Source: Saccharopolyspora galaxeae
Lineage (GTDB): Bacteria; Actinomycetota; Actinomycetes; Mycobacteriales; Pseudonocardiaceae
Direction: 5' to 3'
Assembly: GCF_016526145.1 (NCBI RefSeq)
Contig: NZ_JADDUE010000001.1
Span: 558,001-622,000 of the forward strand
DNA length: 64,000 nt
The position numbers and the translations under genes are program-made. The notes under the pieces were generated by a model, which searched no databases, was not told the origin of the DNA, and saw only the letters and a list, made by a program, of their open reading frames with translations. Positions 55,911-64,000 of the stretch are shown piece by piece. Numbering within the stretch: the stretch's first letter is position 1; each line of letters begins with the position of its first letter.

Positions 55911-56933
55911 ATGGATCAACGGGCGGCAGCACCTTCGATTCGTGCCATGGCCGATCTGGCCACTCCGATGGCGATACGGGTGGCGGCGACGCTGAGCCTG
56001 GTGGAACGGGCGGGCGGCGCGGGAGCGACGGCGGAACGACTGGCCGCCGAGACCGGGACCTCCGAGCCTGCGCTGTGCCGGTTGCTCGACCACCTGGTCG
56101 CGATCGGCGTATTCGATTTCGACGCGGAGTCCGGCCGTTTCCGGCCCACGGACCTCGGTGCCGGGATGAGCGGCGAGACGGCGGACGGGGTCAAGCCGTT
56201 GCTCGACATCAACACCTCGGGCGGCCGTGCCGACCTCGCCTTCGTCGAACTGCTCGGGACGGTCACCACCGGTGCTCCGGCCTACCAGAGCCGGTACGGG
56301 CGCGATTTCTGGACGGATCTCGACGCGCATCCGCAGCTGCGGCGCTCGTTCGACGCCCAGATGAATTGGCGGTTCCAGGTGCAGCCCGCGCAGATCGCCG
56401 AACACTTCGACTGGACCCGTTTCGACGAGGTGCTCGACGTCGGTGGCGGCAACGGGGTCGTGCTCGCGGCCGTCCTGCGAGCTCATCCCGGCTTGCGCGG
56501 GCAGGTCCTGGAGCTGCCGCCGACCGCAGCCGCTGCTGCCGCGAGGTTCGCTGCGGCCGGGCTCGATGACCGAGCGGGCGCCGTCTCCGGCAGCTTCTTC
56601 GACCCGCTGCCCGCGAGCGCCGACGCCTACCTGCTGTCCGACGTCCTGCACGACTGGGACGACGAGCACGCCCGCAAGATCCTGGCCGGGTGCCGGCGGG
56701 CCGCCGCACCCGGCGGCACCGTGGTGGTGATCGAGCGGGTGCCCGACCGCGGAGTCGACACCGCGATGAACCTGTTCATGCTGATGTGCTTCGGCGGCCG
56801 CGAACGAACGATCACCGAGCTGGCCGAACTCGCCGCCGGCTGCGGACTCGTGCTGCGCAACCGGGCCCCAGTGGCCGAAGGACGAACGGCACTCGAGTTC
56901 GGAGTCGCACCAGCGCCCGATGCCTCGGAGTGA
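55911..56933 (+). CDS. SAM-dependent O-methyltransferase (class II, acetylserotonin/carminomycin OMT-like)
   Basis: 340-aa methyltransferase of the PF00891 type. An N-terminal winged-helix dimerisation domain (ATPMAIRVAATLSLVERA...LCRLLDHLVAIGVF) is at 15-95. The SAM-binding domain has DVLDVGGGNGVVLAA (motif I, about 172-186), LELP, SDVLHDWDDEHARKIL (with the catalytic His in LHDWDD) and RTITELAELAAGCGL. Homologues modify aromatic natural products, but no biosynthetic cluster surrounds it, so the substrate is open. It lies alone after the conservon. The last base of the Glu codon before TGA and the stop itself form the first bases of a palindromic element. Confidence 0.9.
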   Translation: MDQRAAAPSIRAMADLATPMAIRVAATLSLVERAGGAGATAERLAAETGTSEPALCRLLDHLVAIGVFDFDAESGRFRPTDLGAGMSGETADGVKPLLDINTSGGRADLAFVELLGTVTTGAPAYQSRYGRDFWTDLDAHPQLRRSFDAQMNWRFQVQPAQIAEHFDWTRFDEVLDVGGGNGVVLAAVLRAHPGLRGQVLELPPTAAAAAARFAAAGLDDRAGAVSGSFFDPLPASADAYLLSDVLHDWDDEHARKILAGCRRAAAPGGTVVVIERVPDRGVDTAMNLFMLMCFGGRERTITELAELAAGCGLVLRNRAPVAEGRTALEFGVAPAPDASE

Positions 56934-56993
56934 ACGGACCGTTGGTCCCACTGGATTTGCCCAACGTAGGAGCATCGAACGGTCCGTTCGCTC
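56930..56993 (+). repeat. Palindromic intergenic element, copy F, with 15-bp insertion and stop-codon overlap
   Basis: 64 bp: GTGAACGGACCGTTGGTCC, core CACTGGATTTGCCC, AACG, then an insertion near TAGGAGCATCG before AACGGTCCGTTCGCTC. The TGA of the methyltransferase gene lies inside the first arm (bases 2-4 of the element). It separates that gene from the convergent helicase-domain gene. Confidence 0.78.
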
Positions 56994-57102
56994 ATCGCGC
57001 TACCGCTCGTGAGCCCTGCTCGAAGCGCGCCGGCGCCTGTGATCGAGCAAGAACCGGGCCTGGACCCATCGCCTCACCGGCATCGCCTGGCGAACCACCG
57101 GC

Positions 57103-59364
57103 TCATTCCTCCACCACGGCCACCGAAGTGATCCGGTGCAGCGGGTAGCGGCCGGGTTCGCCGGTGCCGCGGTCGACGCCTTGCAGGACTCCGCCGCCGA
57201 CGCTGACCGGCTGCACCACCACCTGGCTGGCCACGCCGTTGGAGCTGACGAAACCGAGCCACACGCTGCGGTCCTGGACCGCCGCGTCGCGCAGGAGTTG
57301 CAGCGTGGCCTCCGCGCTCGGCCTGCCGCGCTCCGGGTGCATCGCGCTGCCGCGCCGGGCGGTGCCCGCGCGGTCGCCGGAGCGCAGTTGCGCGACGAGT
57401 TCGGTCAGCTGCTCGTCGTCCGGTGCCGACGGGCCCGCGGACGGCGCGGGAGTGGTCCTGCCGCGGCCGCGCACGCGATGGCCCTCGGAACGCAGGTCCA
57501 GGACTTGGCCGTCCGGGCCTTCGGCGGCGGGAGCGAACCCGGCGGAACGCAGCGCGTCCACCACTTCCGCCAGCGGCAGCGGGCTCACCAGCACGGTCGG
57601 GGCGATGCGGCGCAGCTCCAGCTCACCGATGCTCGGATGCGCCAGCACTTCCTCGAGCAGCACGGAATCGTCGCAGCGCAGGAAGGCCGATGCGGTTCCT
57701 GCGCGGAGCCTGCCGTGCCTGCGGGCCACGTCGTCGATCAAGTACGTCAACGACTGCGGCAACGGAGTGCGGGAGCGGTCGCGGAACAGGGCGTGCAGCT
57801 CGTCGGCGGTACGGCCGGAATCAAGGGCGCGGCGCACGCTGCTGTCGCTGACGCGGTAGACGGTGGCGCTGCCCGCGGATTCCACGTCGGCGACGAGTTC
57901 CATGTCCGCGGCCAGATCCGGCTCCAGCCGCCCCGGCGCCACCACGGTCAGGTCGGCCTGCACGAGCACGTGGTCCAGCGGTTCCGGCAGCGCTTCGCCG
58001 AGCAGCTTCGCGGCTTGCGAGGTGTCGCCGAACAGCGCGGCGCGGCCCGCGGTGGACAGCGCACCGAGCGCGACGACGCCCAGCGCGGTCGCCTCGGACA
58101 ACGTCCAGCGCACCAGGTCGTCGCGCATCCGCCCGCCGCGGCGGGGAGCCCGCCAGGCCAGCACCGCGGCGGCGTCGTCGGGTTTGCGCACGCCGTGGCC
58201 GCCGGGGAGTTCGTCCAGCAGGCTCAGGATCCGCATCCGGTCGCGCGGCGCCAGCGGCCTGCGCAGGTCCTCGGAAAGCGGGCCGAGCAGCCGGTCCTTC
58301 TCGTCGCGGGCGCCGATCAGGCCGGGCAGCCGCGGCATGTCCAGCCAGGTGCGGGCCAGCGGAGCCCAGCGTTGCTCCGGGCCGGCGGCCAGCCAGGTGT
58401 CCGCGCCGTAGGTGAGCATCCACTGCGGCTCGTTGCCTTCCGAGGACGCGATCAGGTTCGCCGCCACCGCCAGCTCGACCAGCAGCGAAACCCGCGACTC
58501 GTCGACCTCCAGGACCTTGGCGGCGCGGCGGATCTCGCGGACGCCGACACCGCCGGAACGCAGTACGTCGGGCGGTTCCTCGCTCCACAGGTGCAGCAGC
58601 GATTCCAAGTGCCGCAGCAGTTCCAGCACCTCACCGGCCGCCGTGGAGTCCACAGTGGATTGGCCGAGGTCGGCGAGGTCGAGCAGCGGCTCCTCCGGCT
58701 CGACCGCGCCCATCGGGTGCGCACCGCGCACCGCGAAGGCGAGCTGGCGGGGCAGCTCCACGGTCGCCGCGTCCCGGCGCAGCAGCAGGCCCTTCGCCAG
58801 CAGCCGCTGCACCGGGGTCTGGGCATCGGCGAGGGTGAAGTTGCGGCCCGCGTCCTTCGTGCTGCCCACCGGCTGATCGCCCGCGAGCTTGCCGACCAGG
58901 TCCCGCTCCTGCTGGTCCAGTGCGGCCAGCGCGGTTTGCGCCGCCGCTTCGGTCATGTCCTCGGCCGGGCGGCCCAGCCCCGCCGGGAACGTCGGCAACG
59001 ACTCCCGCACCGCGGGCACCACCGACAGCTCTTCGTCCGCGCCCCAGGCCAGCGCGCGCAGCCGCAGGTCGGCGACGGATCGGCGGGTCCGCTGCGGAGT
59101 GACTTCGGCGCCCAGCAACTCCGCGACCGCGTCCAGCGGCACCGGGGCCGCATCCGCGTCCAGCAGCACCAGTGCTTCCAGCGTGGACAACGTGAACGAG
59201 TCCAGGTCCTCGCACGCCCGCGCCACCGAAGAGCGCACGCCGGCCCGCGTCGCCAGCACCGACGTGTCCGCGGGCGGGGGAGTGGCCAGGTCCGGCCGGG
59301 CGCGCAGCAGCGCGACCAGTTCCTCGTCGTCGCGTGCGCGCAGCGAGTCCGCGAGTGCAGCCAT
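57103..59364 (-). CDS. XPB/Ssl2-like helicase-associated domain protein (Rv0862c type)
   Basis: 753-aa protein without helicase Walker motifs. MAALADSLRARDDEELVALLRARPDLATPPP at the start (quoted in part) is typical of the actinobacterial family. Residues about 500-620 resemble the helicase-conserved C-terminal/XPB-Ssl2 region (DHVLVQADLTVVAPGRL, VYRVSDSSVRRALD, LTYLIDDVARRHGRLRAG). The C-terminus (about 690-753) is a WYL-like beta region (VWLGFVSSNGVASQVVVQPV, YPLHRITSVAVVEE). In mycobacteria the gene is next to the XPB helicase; here that helicase is at 40399-42060. A role with XPB in DNA repair or transcription is an inference. Start at 59364. Confidence 0.82.
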   Translation of the reverse strand: MAALADSLRARDDEELVALLRARPDLATPPPADTSVLATRAGVRSSVARACEDLDSFTLSTLEALVLLDADAAPVPLDAVAELLGAEVTPQRTRRSVADLRLRALAWGADEELSVVPAVRESLPTFPAGLGRPAEDMTEAAAQTALAALDQQERDLVGKLAGDQPVGSTKDAGRNFTLADAQTPVQRLLAKGLLLRRDAATVELPRQLAFAVRGAHPMGAVEPEEPLLDLADLGQSTVDSTAAGEVLELLRHLESLLHLWSEEPPDVLRSGGVGVREIRRAAKVLEVDESRVSLLVELAVAANLIASSEGNEPQWMLTYGADTWLAAGPEQRWAPLARTWLDMPRLPGLIGARDEKDRLLGPLSEDLRRPLAPRDRMRILSLLDELPGGHGVRKPDDAAAVLAWRAPRRGGRMRDDLVRWTLSEATALGVVALGALSTAGRAALFGDTSQAAKLLGEALPEPLDHVLVQADLTVVAPGRLEPDLAADMELVADVESAGSATVYRVSDSSVRRALDSGRTADELHALFRDRSRTPLPQSLTYLIDDVARRHGRLRAGTASAFLRCDDSVLLEEVLAHPSIGELELRRIAPTVLVSPLPLAEVVDALRSAGFAPAAEGPDGQVLDLRSEGHRVRGRGRTTPAPSAGPSAPDDEQLTELVAQLRSGDRAGTARRGSAMHPERGRPSAEATLQLLRDAAVQDRSVWLGFVSSNGVASQVVVQPVSVGGGVLQGVDRGTGEPGRYPLHRITSVAVVEE

Positions 59365-59543
59365 CCCGGCCACGATACCGAGCCGGATGCGCGTGCCCAC
59401 GCGGTTCGTCCGGTGTGACGCGTGCGGGGTGGGGTTCGTTCGGGCGGCCCGGTCGGGCAGACTTGCATGGGCAGGCCGGATGACCTGGCCAGCAGACCCC
59501 GGCAAGACGACCCCGGCAAGACGACACAGCGCGGAGGGTGACC

Positions 59544-59720
59544 GTGGCAGGCAAGGCGAAGAAGGACCGCATCGACCCCGCGTGGCCGCAGGATCCGCAC
59601 GCGGTCAGCGAGCTGGTCGCCGACAAGCAGGGCGCGTTGTCCCCGTTCGGCGGCACCACGTTCCCGCTGGACGAGGAGACCGTCCCGTACGAGCACCCGG
59701 TCACCGAGATCAACAAGTAG
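59544..59720 (+). CDS. Conserved small protein of unknown function (Rv0863-like position)
   Basis: 58 aa: MAGKAKKDRIDPAWPQD...GALSPFGGTTFPLDEETVPYEHPVTEINK in outline; basic start, Pro-rich acidic remainder, no membrane segment. The GTG at 59544 is chosen over GTG at 59538 because GGAGG at 59533-59537 is too close to the latter. It is followed by a strong terminator 18 bp later, so it is a real, separately transcribed gene. It is divergent from the helicase-domain gene, matching the small-gene position beside Rv0862c in mycobacteria. No function is assigned. Confidence 0.75.
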   Translation: MAGKAKKDRIDPAWPQDPHAVSELVADKQGALSPFGGTTFPLDEETVPYEHPVTEINK

Positions 59721-59738
59721 GCCCTCGCCGGAGCCTCC

Positions 59739-59769
59739 GGGCCGCGCCCTGCACGGGCGCGGCCCGTTT
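59739..59769 (+). terminator. Rho-independent terminator after the small gene
   Basis: GGGCCGCGCCC-TGCAC-GGGCGCGGCCC, a perfect 11-bp stem (59739-59765) followed by GTTTTCG. The clearest intrinsic terminator in the window, 18 bp after the stop. Confidence 0.9.
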
Positions 59770-60001
59770 TCGTGTCGCACCCTGTCCCCGTCCGCATCGC
59801 GCGCGGATCCCGTTCGTCCCGATTCCATCCGGAGGCAAGGGGGTTCCGGCGGAAAAGGTGTTGGTCGTTGGTCACAAAGCGGAAAGTTCTGGAGATTTTC
59901 TTTGTAGGGTGAAGCCCGACCGCTTTGGCGGCACGCAGGGCTTGCCCTCCGGCGAGTTCTGTGCAAGGGCTCGAAGCTTCTCGCGTAACAGGGGTGTGAC
60001 C

Positions 60002-61456
<1,455 letters not shown>

Positions 61457-61496
61457 CCCGCCCGACACGCCCGCCCAAGCCCGTGTCCGCCGGTAA

Positions 61497-61545
61497 GTGA
61501 ACGGCCTGTTCGCCCGGCTAGATTGGTCGAACGGTCCGTTCGCTC
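61497..61545 (+). repeat. Palindromic intergenic element, copy G
   Basis: 49 bp: GTGAACGGCCTGTTCGCCC, core GGCTAGATTGGTC, then GAACGGTCCGTTCGCTC. It begins 40 bp after the malic-enzyme stop and ends about 100 bp before moaC, which is on the same strand. Confidence 0.83.
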
Positions 61546-61647
61546 ACGTCGTTGTTGGTCGGAGCGAGTGATGTGCGGGCGTGTCGGCCATTGCCGCGGC
61601 ATCCCGGCAGCCGTCGCTCGTTCGGCGCCGCGCTCTAAGGTGCGGGC

Positions 61648-62127
61648 ATGGGGCACAACGAACTCACGCACACCGACGAGTCGGGCGCGGCACGCATGGT
61701 CGACGTCTCGGAGAAGCAGGCGAGTGCGCGCACCGCCGTGGCCACCGGCGTCGTGCGCACCACCGAGGAAGTCGTCGCGCTGGTGCGCAGCGATGGCCTG
61801 CCGAAGGGCGACGCGCTGGCCACCGCCCGCATCGCGGGGATCATGGCCGCCAAGCGCACCCCGGACCTCGTGCCGCTGTGCCATCCCATCGCGTTGTCCG
61901 GCGTCGAGGTCCAGCTCGAGCCCGCCGACGCGGAAGTGCGGATCACCGCGACCGTGCGCACCACCGACCGCACCGGTGTGGAGATGGAAGCGCTGACCGC
62001 CGTGACCGGCGCGGGCCTGGCGCTGCACGACATGATCAAGGCGGTGGATCCCGCGGCGGTCTTGGACGGCGTGTGCGTGCAGCGCAAGGAAGGCGGCAAG
62101 ACCGGGACGTGGACCCGCGAGGACTGA
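61648..62127 (+). CDS. moaC: Cyclic pyranopterin monophosphate synthase MoaC
   Basis: Second enzyme of molybdopterin synthesis. 159 aa with ARMVDVSEKQASARTAVA, KGDALATARIAGIMAAKRT, the active-site PLCHPIALSGVEV, RTGVEMEALTAVTGA and LHDMIKAVDP, the full MoaC pattern. The ATG at 61648 begins MGHNELTHTDESG. The mog-moaE fusion lies 273 bp downstream; the gap has GGAAAACGGGCCGC repeated at 62156 and 62187 but no clear element. MoaA is not in this window. Confidence 0.96.
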   Translation: MGHNELTHTDESGAARMVDVSEKQASARTAVATGVVRTTEEVVALVRSDGLPKGDALATARIAGIMAAKRTPDLVPLCHPIALSGVEVQLEPADAEVRITATVRTTDRTGVEMEALTAVTGAGLALHDMIKAVDPAAVLDGVCVQRKEGGKTGTWTRED

Positions 62128-62400
62128 CGCGTCCCGGCAACCGGGCCGCACGATCGGAAAACGGGCCGCACTACCGGCGGCGGGGCGGAAAACGGGCCGC
62201 GCCGCACGACCGGGGTTCCGCCGCACGCCACGACGGCAACCGGCCGCACGGCCGGATCGCGGCGACGCCGCCCGCGGCCGGTGGCGAAGACTTCGCCGTC
62301 GAGATGGACACCGGGAATCAGCACGGCTCGCGAACCGCAGCGCCGCCGCGCTCGTAGGCTGGAACCACCGCCGACCTCCCCGTCGCAAGGAGACCCGCAG

Positions 62401-63348
62401 ATGCCTGCCCGCACCGCCCGCGTCGTGGCCGCCTCGAACCGCGCCGCCGCCGGGGTGTACGAGGACCGCACCGGCCCGGTGATCGTCGAATGGCTGCGCG
62501 CCCGCGGCTACGAGGTGCCCGAGCCGCTGGTAGTGCCGGACGGCGAGCCGGTCGGCAACGCGCTGCGCGGCGCGGTCGCCGACGAGGTCGCGGTGGTGCT
62601 CACGACCGGCGGCACCGGTATCAACCCGAACGACCGCACTCCCGAGGTCACCGCGGAGGTGCTGGACCACCCGGTCCCGGGCCTGGCGGACGCGATCCGC
62701 GCGGCGGGGCTTCCGCAGGTGCCGACCGCGGTGCTCTCCCGCGGCCTGGCCGGGGTGAGCGGACGGACCTTGATCGTGAACCTGCCGGGCTCGCGCGGCG
62801 GAGTCGCGGACGGGCTCGGCGTGCTCGACGGGGTGCTCGAGCACGCGGTGGACCAGCTGCACGGCGGCGATCACGTCCAGGCGCCGGAAGCGCACGCACA
62901 TCACCACGAGCCGGAGATCGTGCCCACCGACGTGCTGCAGGCCGAGGTGACCGCGGAGCCGCTGAACGTCGAAGACCTGGCCGCGCGGGTCGAGCACCGA
63001 GCCGCAGGCGCTGTCGTGACGTTCAGCGGTGTGGTGCGCGACCACGACGGCGGCCGCGGCGTCAGCGAACTCGAATACGTCGGCCACCCCACTGCCAACG
63101 ACGTGATCCGCGAGGTCGCCGACGAACTGGCCGCGGGCCGCGCGGGCGTTCGCGCGCTGGCCGTGGCGCACCGCGTCGGCAGGCTCGGCATCGGGGACGT
63201 CGCGCTGGCCTGCGCGGTCTCCGCAGACCACCGCAAGGAGGCGTTCGAGGTGTGCGCCGAACTGGTCGACGAGGTCAAGCGCCGGCTGCCGATCTGGAAG
63301 CGCCAGGTGTTCCACGACGGCGCCGAGGAATGGGTCAACTGCCCCTGA
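62401..63348 (+). CDS. Fused MogA/MoaB-MoaE protein of molybdopterin synthesis
   Basis: 315 aa with two domains. Residues 1-165 are a MoCF (MogA/MoaB) domain that adenylates molybdopterin: ARVVAASNRAAAGVYEDRTG, VVLTTGGTGINPNDRTPEVT, LIVNLPGSRGGV. A His/Glu-rich linker (about 160-182, HAHHHEPE) leads to a MoaE domain (about 183-315), the large subunit of molybdopterin synthase: AGAVVTFSGVVRDHDGG, ELEYVGHPTANDVI, AVAHRVGRLGIGD and PIWKRQVFHDGAEEWVNCP with the catalytic Lys. In mycobacteria mog and moaE2 are separate adjacent genes; here they are one ORF without interruption. ATG at 62401, RBS AAGGAG. Confidence 0.92.
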   Translation: MPARTARVVAASNRAAAGVYEDRTGPVIVEWLRARGYEVPEPLVVPDGEPVGNALRGAVADEVAVVLTTGGTGINPNDRTPEVTAEVLDHPVPGLADAIRAAGLPQVPTAVLSRGLAGVSGRTLIVNLPGSRGGVADGLGVLDGVLEHAVDQLHGGDHVQAPEAHAHHHEPEIVPTDVLQAEVTAEPLNVEDLAARVEHRAAGAVVTFSGVVRDHDGGRGVSELEYVGHPTANDVIREVADELAAGRAGVRALAVAHRVGRLGIGDVALACAVSADHRKEAFEVCAELVDEVKRRLPIWKRQVFHDGAEEWVNCP

Positions 63349-63376
63349 TTCTTTTCAGTTGGTGCGGGAACGAAAC

Positions 63377-63411
63377 GGGACCCTGCCGCTGGGGGATGGC
63401 GGCAGGGTCCC
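63377..63411. terminator. Bidirectional terminator between mog-moaE and rpf
   Basis: GGGACCCTGCCGC-TGGGGGATG-GCGGCAGGGTCCC, a perfect 13-bp stem in the 145-bp convergent gap. It should stop transcription from both sides; no U-tract. Confidence 0.85.
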
Positions 63412-63493
63412 GAGTGGAGGGGCCTGCCGGTCCGCACGGGGGAGCGGAGCCGGCCGACCTGCTCCGGATCGCCGGGCCGGGCCCGGCGGGTGA

Positions 63494-64000
63494 TCACTTG
63501 ATGTCGAGCTGCTGACCCGGGAAGATCATGTTCGGGTCCTGCAGCACGTTGCCGTTGCGCTCGAAGATGTCCTGGTAGTTCACGCCGTACTGCTTGGCGA
63601 TCTTGCCCAGGGTGTCCCCGGTCTGCACGGTGTAGTCCGAGCCGCCGGACTTCACCGCGGACTTCTTGCTGCTCTTCGAGGAGCTGCTCTCGGACTTCTT
63701 GCTGCTCTTCGAGGAGCTGTCGTCCGAGGAGCTGCTGGCCTTGCTCGAGCTGCCACTGGTGCTGCCGCTGGTCCAGCTGGTCTTGGAAGTGCAGCCCGGC
63801 CAGGCGCCGGGGCCCTGCGCCTGCAGGACCTTCTCGGCCACCTGGATCTGCTCTTCGCGGCTGGCGTCCTTGGCGTTCGAGGCGTACTGCGAACCGCCGT
63901 AGGCCTTCCAGGTCGACGGAGTGAACTGCAGACCACCGGAGAACCCGTTGCCGGTGTTGGCGCTCCAGTTCCCGCTGCTCTCGCACTGCGCGAGCTTGTC
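63494..64000 (-). CDS. Resuscitation-promoting factor-like transglycosylase with LysM domain (N-terminal part outside window)
   Basis: Partial, 168 codons in the window; the beginning lies beyond base 64000. In order: the Rpf lysozyme-like domain ([56 protein letters not shown]), with the catalytic Glu in CESSGNW; a Ser/Lys-rich linker of about 50 residues ([19 protein letters not shown]); and a C-terminal LysM domain ([19 protein letters not shown]...[12 protein letters not shown]). It is a secreted peptidoglycan hydrolase that binds wall through LysM. Position beside moaC-mog-moaE matches rpfA of mycobacteria, which lacks LysM. Confidence 0.93.
   Translation of the reverse strand, partial: DKLAQCESSGNWSANTGNGFSGGLQFTPSTWKAYGGSQYASNAKDASREEQIQVAEKVLQAQGPGAWPGCTSKTSWTSGSTSGSSSKASSSSDDSSSKSSKKSESSSSKSSKKSAVKSGGSDYTVQTGDTLGKIAKQYGVNYQDIFERNGNVLQDPNMIFPGQQLDIK

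Noticed and set aside
62156..62200. Repeat GGAAAACGGGCCGC in the moaC/mog-moaE gap
   Set aside because: Only two clear copies, 31 bp apart, in a GC-rich spacer; too little to call an element.

Overview
The window is high-GC actinomycete chromosome, most likely from the order Pseudonocardiales (Saccharopolyspora, Amycolatopsis and their relatives). This placement is an inference from gene content. The evidence is a Cdc48-like actinobacterial ATPase (Cpa type), GroEL2 with a GGM-rich tail behind CIRCE operators, a four-gene conservon, a resuscitation-promoting factor with LysM, frequent GTG starts and 1-8 nt gene overlaps. Two blocks follow the gene order of Mycobacterium tuberculosis as I remember it: thiE/thiO-thiS-thiG ... 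LytR_C, DUF3263, def, thiC, thiD, pssA, psd, moeA, groEL2 (Rv0414c-Rv0440), and the helicase-domain gene, small protein, moaC, mog, moaE, rpf (Rv0862c-Rv0867c). Accessory genes sit in and between these blocks.

Layout. 0-4.4 kb: secreted serine protease, then thiE and, behind a TPP riboswitch, thiO-thiS-thiG. 4.5-9.5 kb: Cpa-type double AAA+ ATPase, LytR_C protein, DUF3263 protein, peptide deformylase, Uma2-family protein. 9.6-12.6 kb: second TPP riboswitch, thiC, thiD. 12.9-20.6 kb: FUSC transporter, pssA, psd, a membrane protein that looks like an inactivated M48 peptidase, moeA. 20.9-28.3 kb: AIM24-like protein, cold-shock protein, membrane Ser/Thr kinase, CIRCE-controlled groEL2, GH84 lipoprotein, PspC protein. 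28.4-37.7 kb: SUFU-domain protein and a cox cluster (moxR, coxE, xdhC, coxS, coxL, coxM, coxG). 37.7-42.1 kb: VapBC-like pair, menC, second SUFU protein, XPB helicase. 42.3-49.5 kb: two benzoylformate-decarboxylase-like ThDP enzymes interleaved with an ABC importer. 50.2-57 kb: conservon and an O-methyltransferase. 57.1-64 kb: helicase-domain protein, small protein, malic enzyme, moaC, mog-moaE fusion, and an rpf-LysM gene cut by the window end.

How the genes fit together. Nearly the whole thiamine pathway is here under two TPP riboswitches, and two ThDP enzymes are encoded downstream. Molybdenum-cofactor genes (moeA, moaC, mog-moaE, xdhC) flank a molybdenum hydroxylase (coxSLM). Its CoxL carries the form II signature AYRGAGR, so the substrate need not be CO.

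The most unusual features lie between genes. A dispersed palindrome of about 49 bp (consensus arm GTGAACGGACCGTT, core CTAGATTGGTC) occurs eight times, always just 3' of a plus-strand gene and twice as a pair at a convergent junction. There are also four unrelated intergenic tandem arrays (units of 16, 26, 17 and 23/28 bp), each 40-175 bp upstream of a gene start, and a long inverted-repeat element between thiC and thiD. I saw no tRNA, rRNA, CRISPR array or transposase gene.
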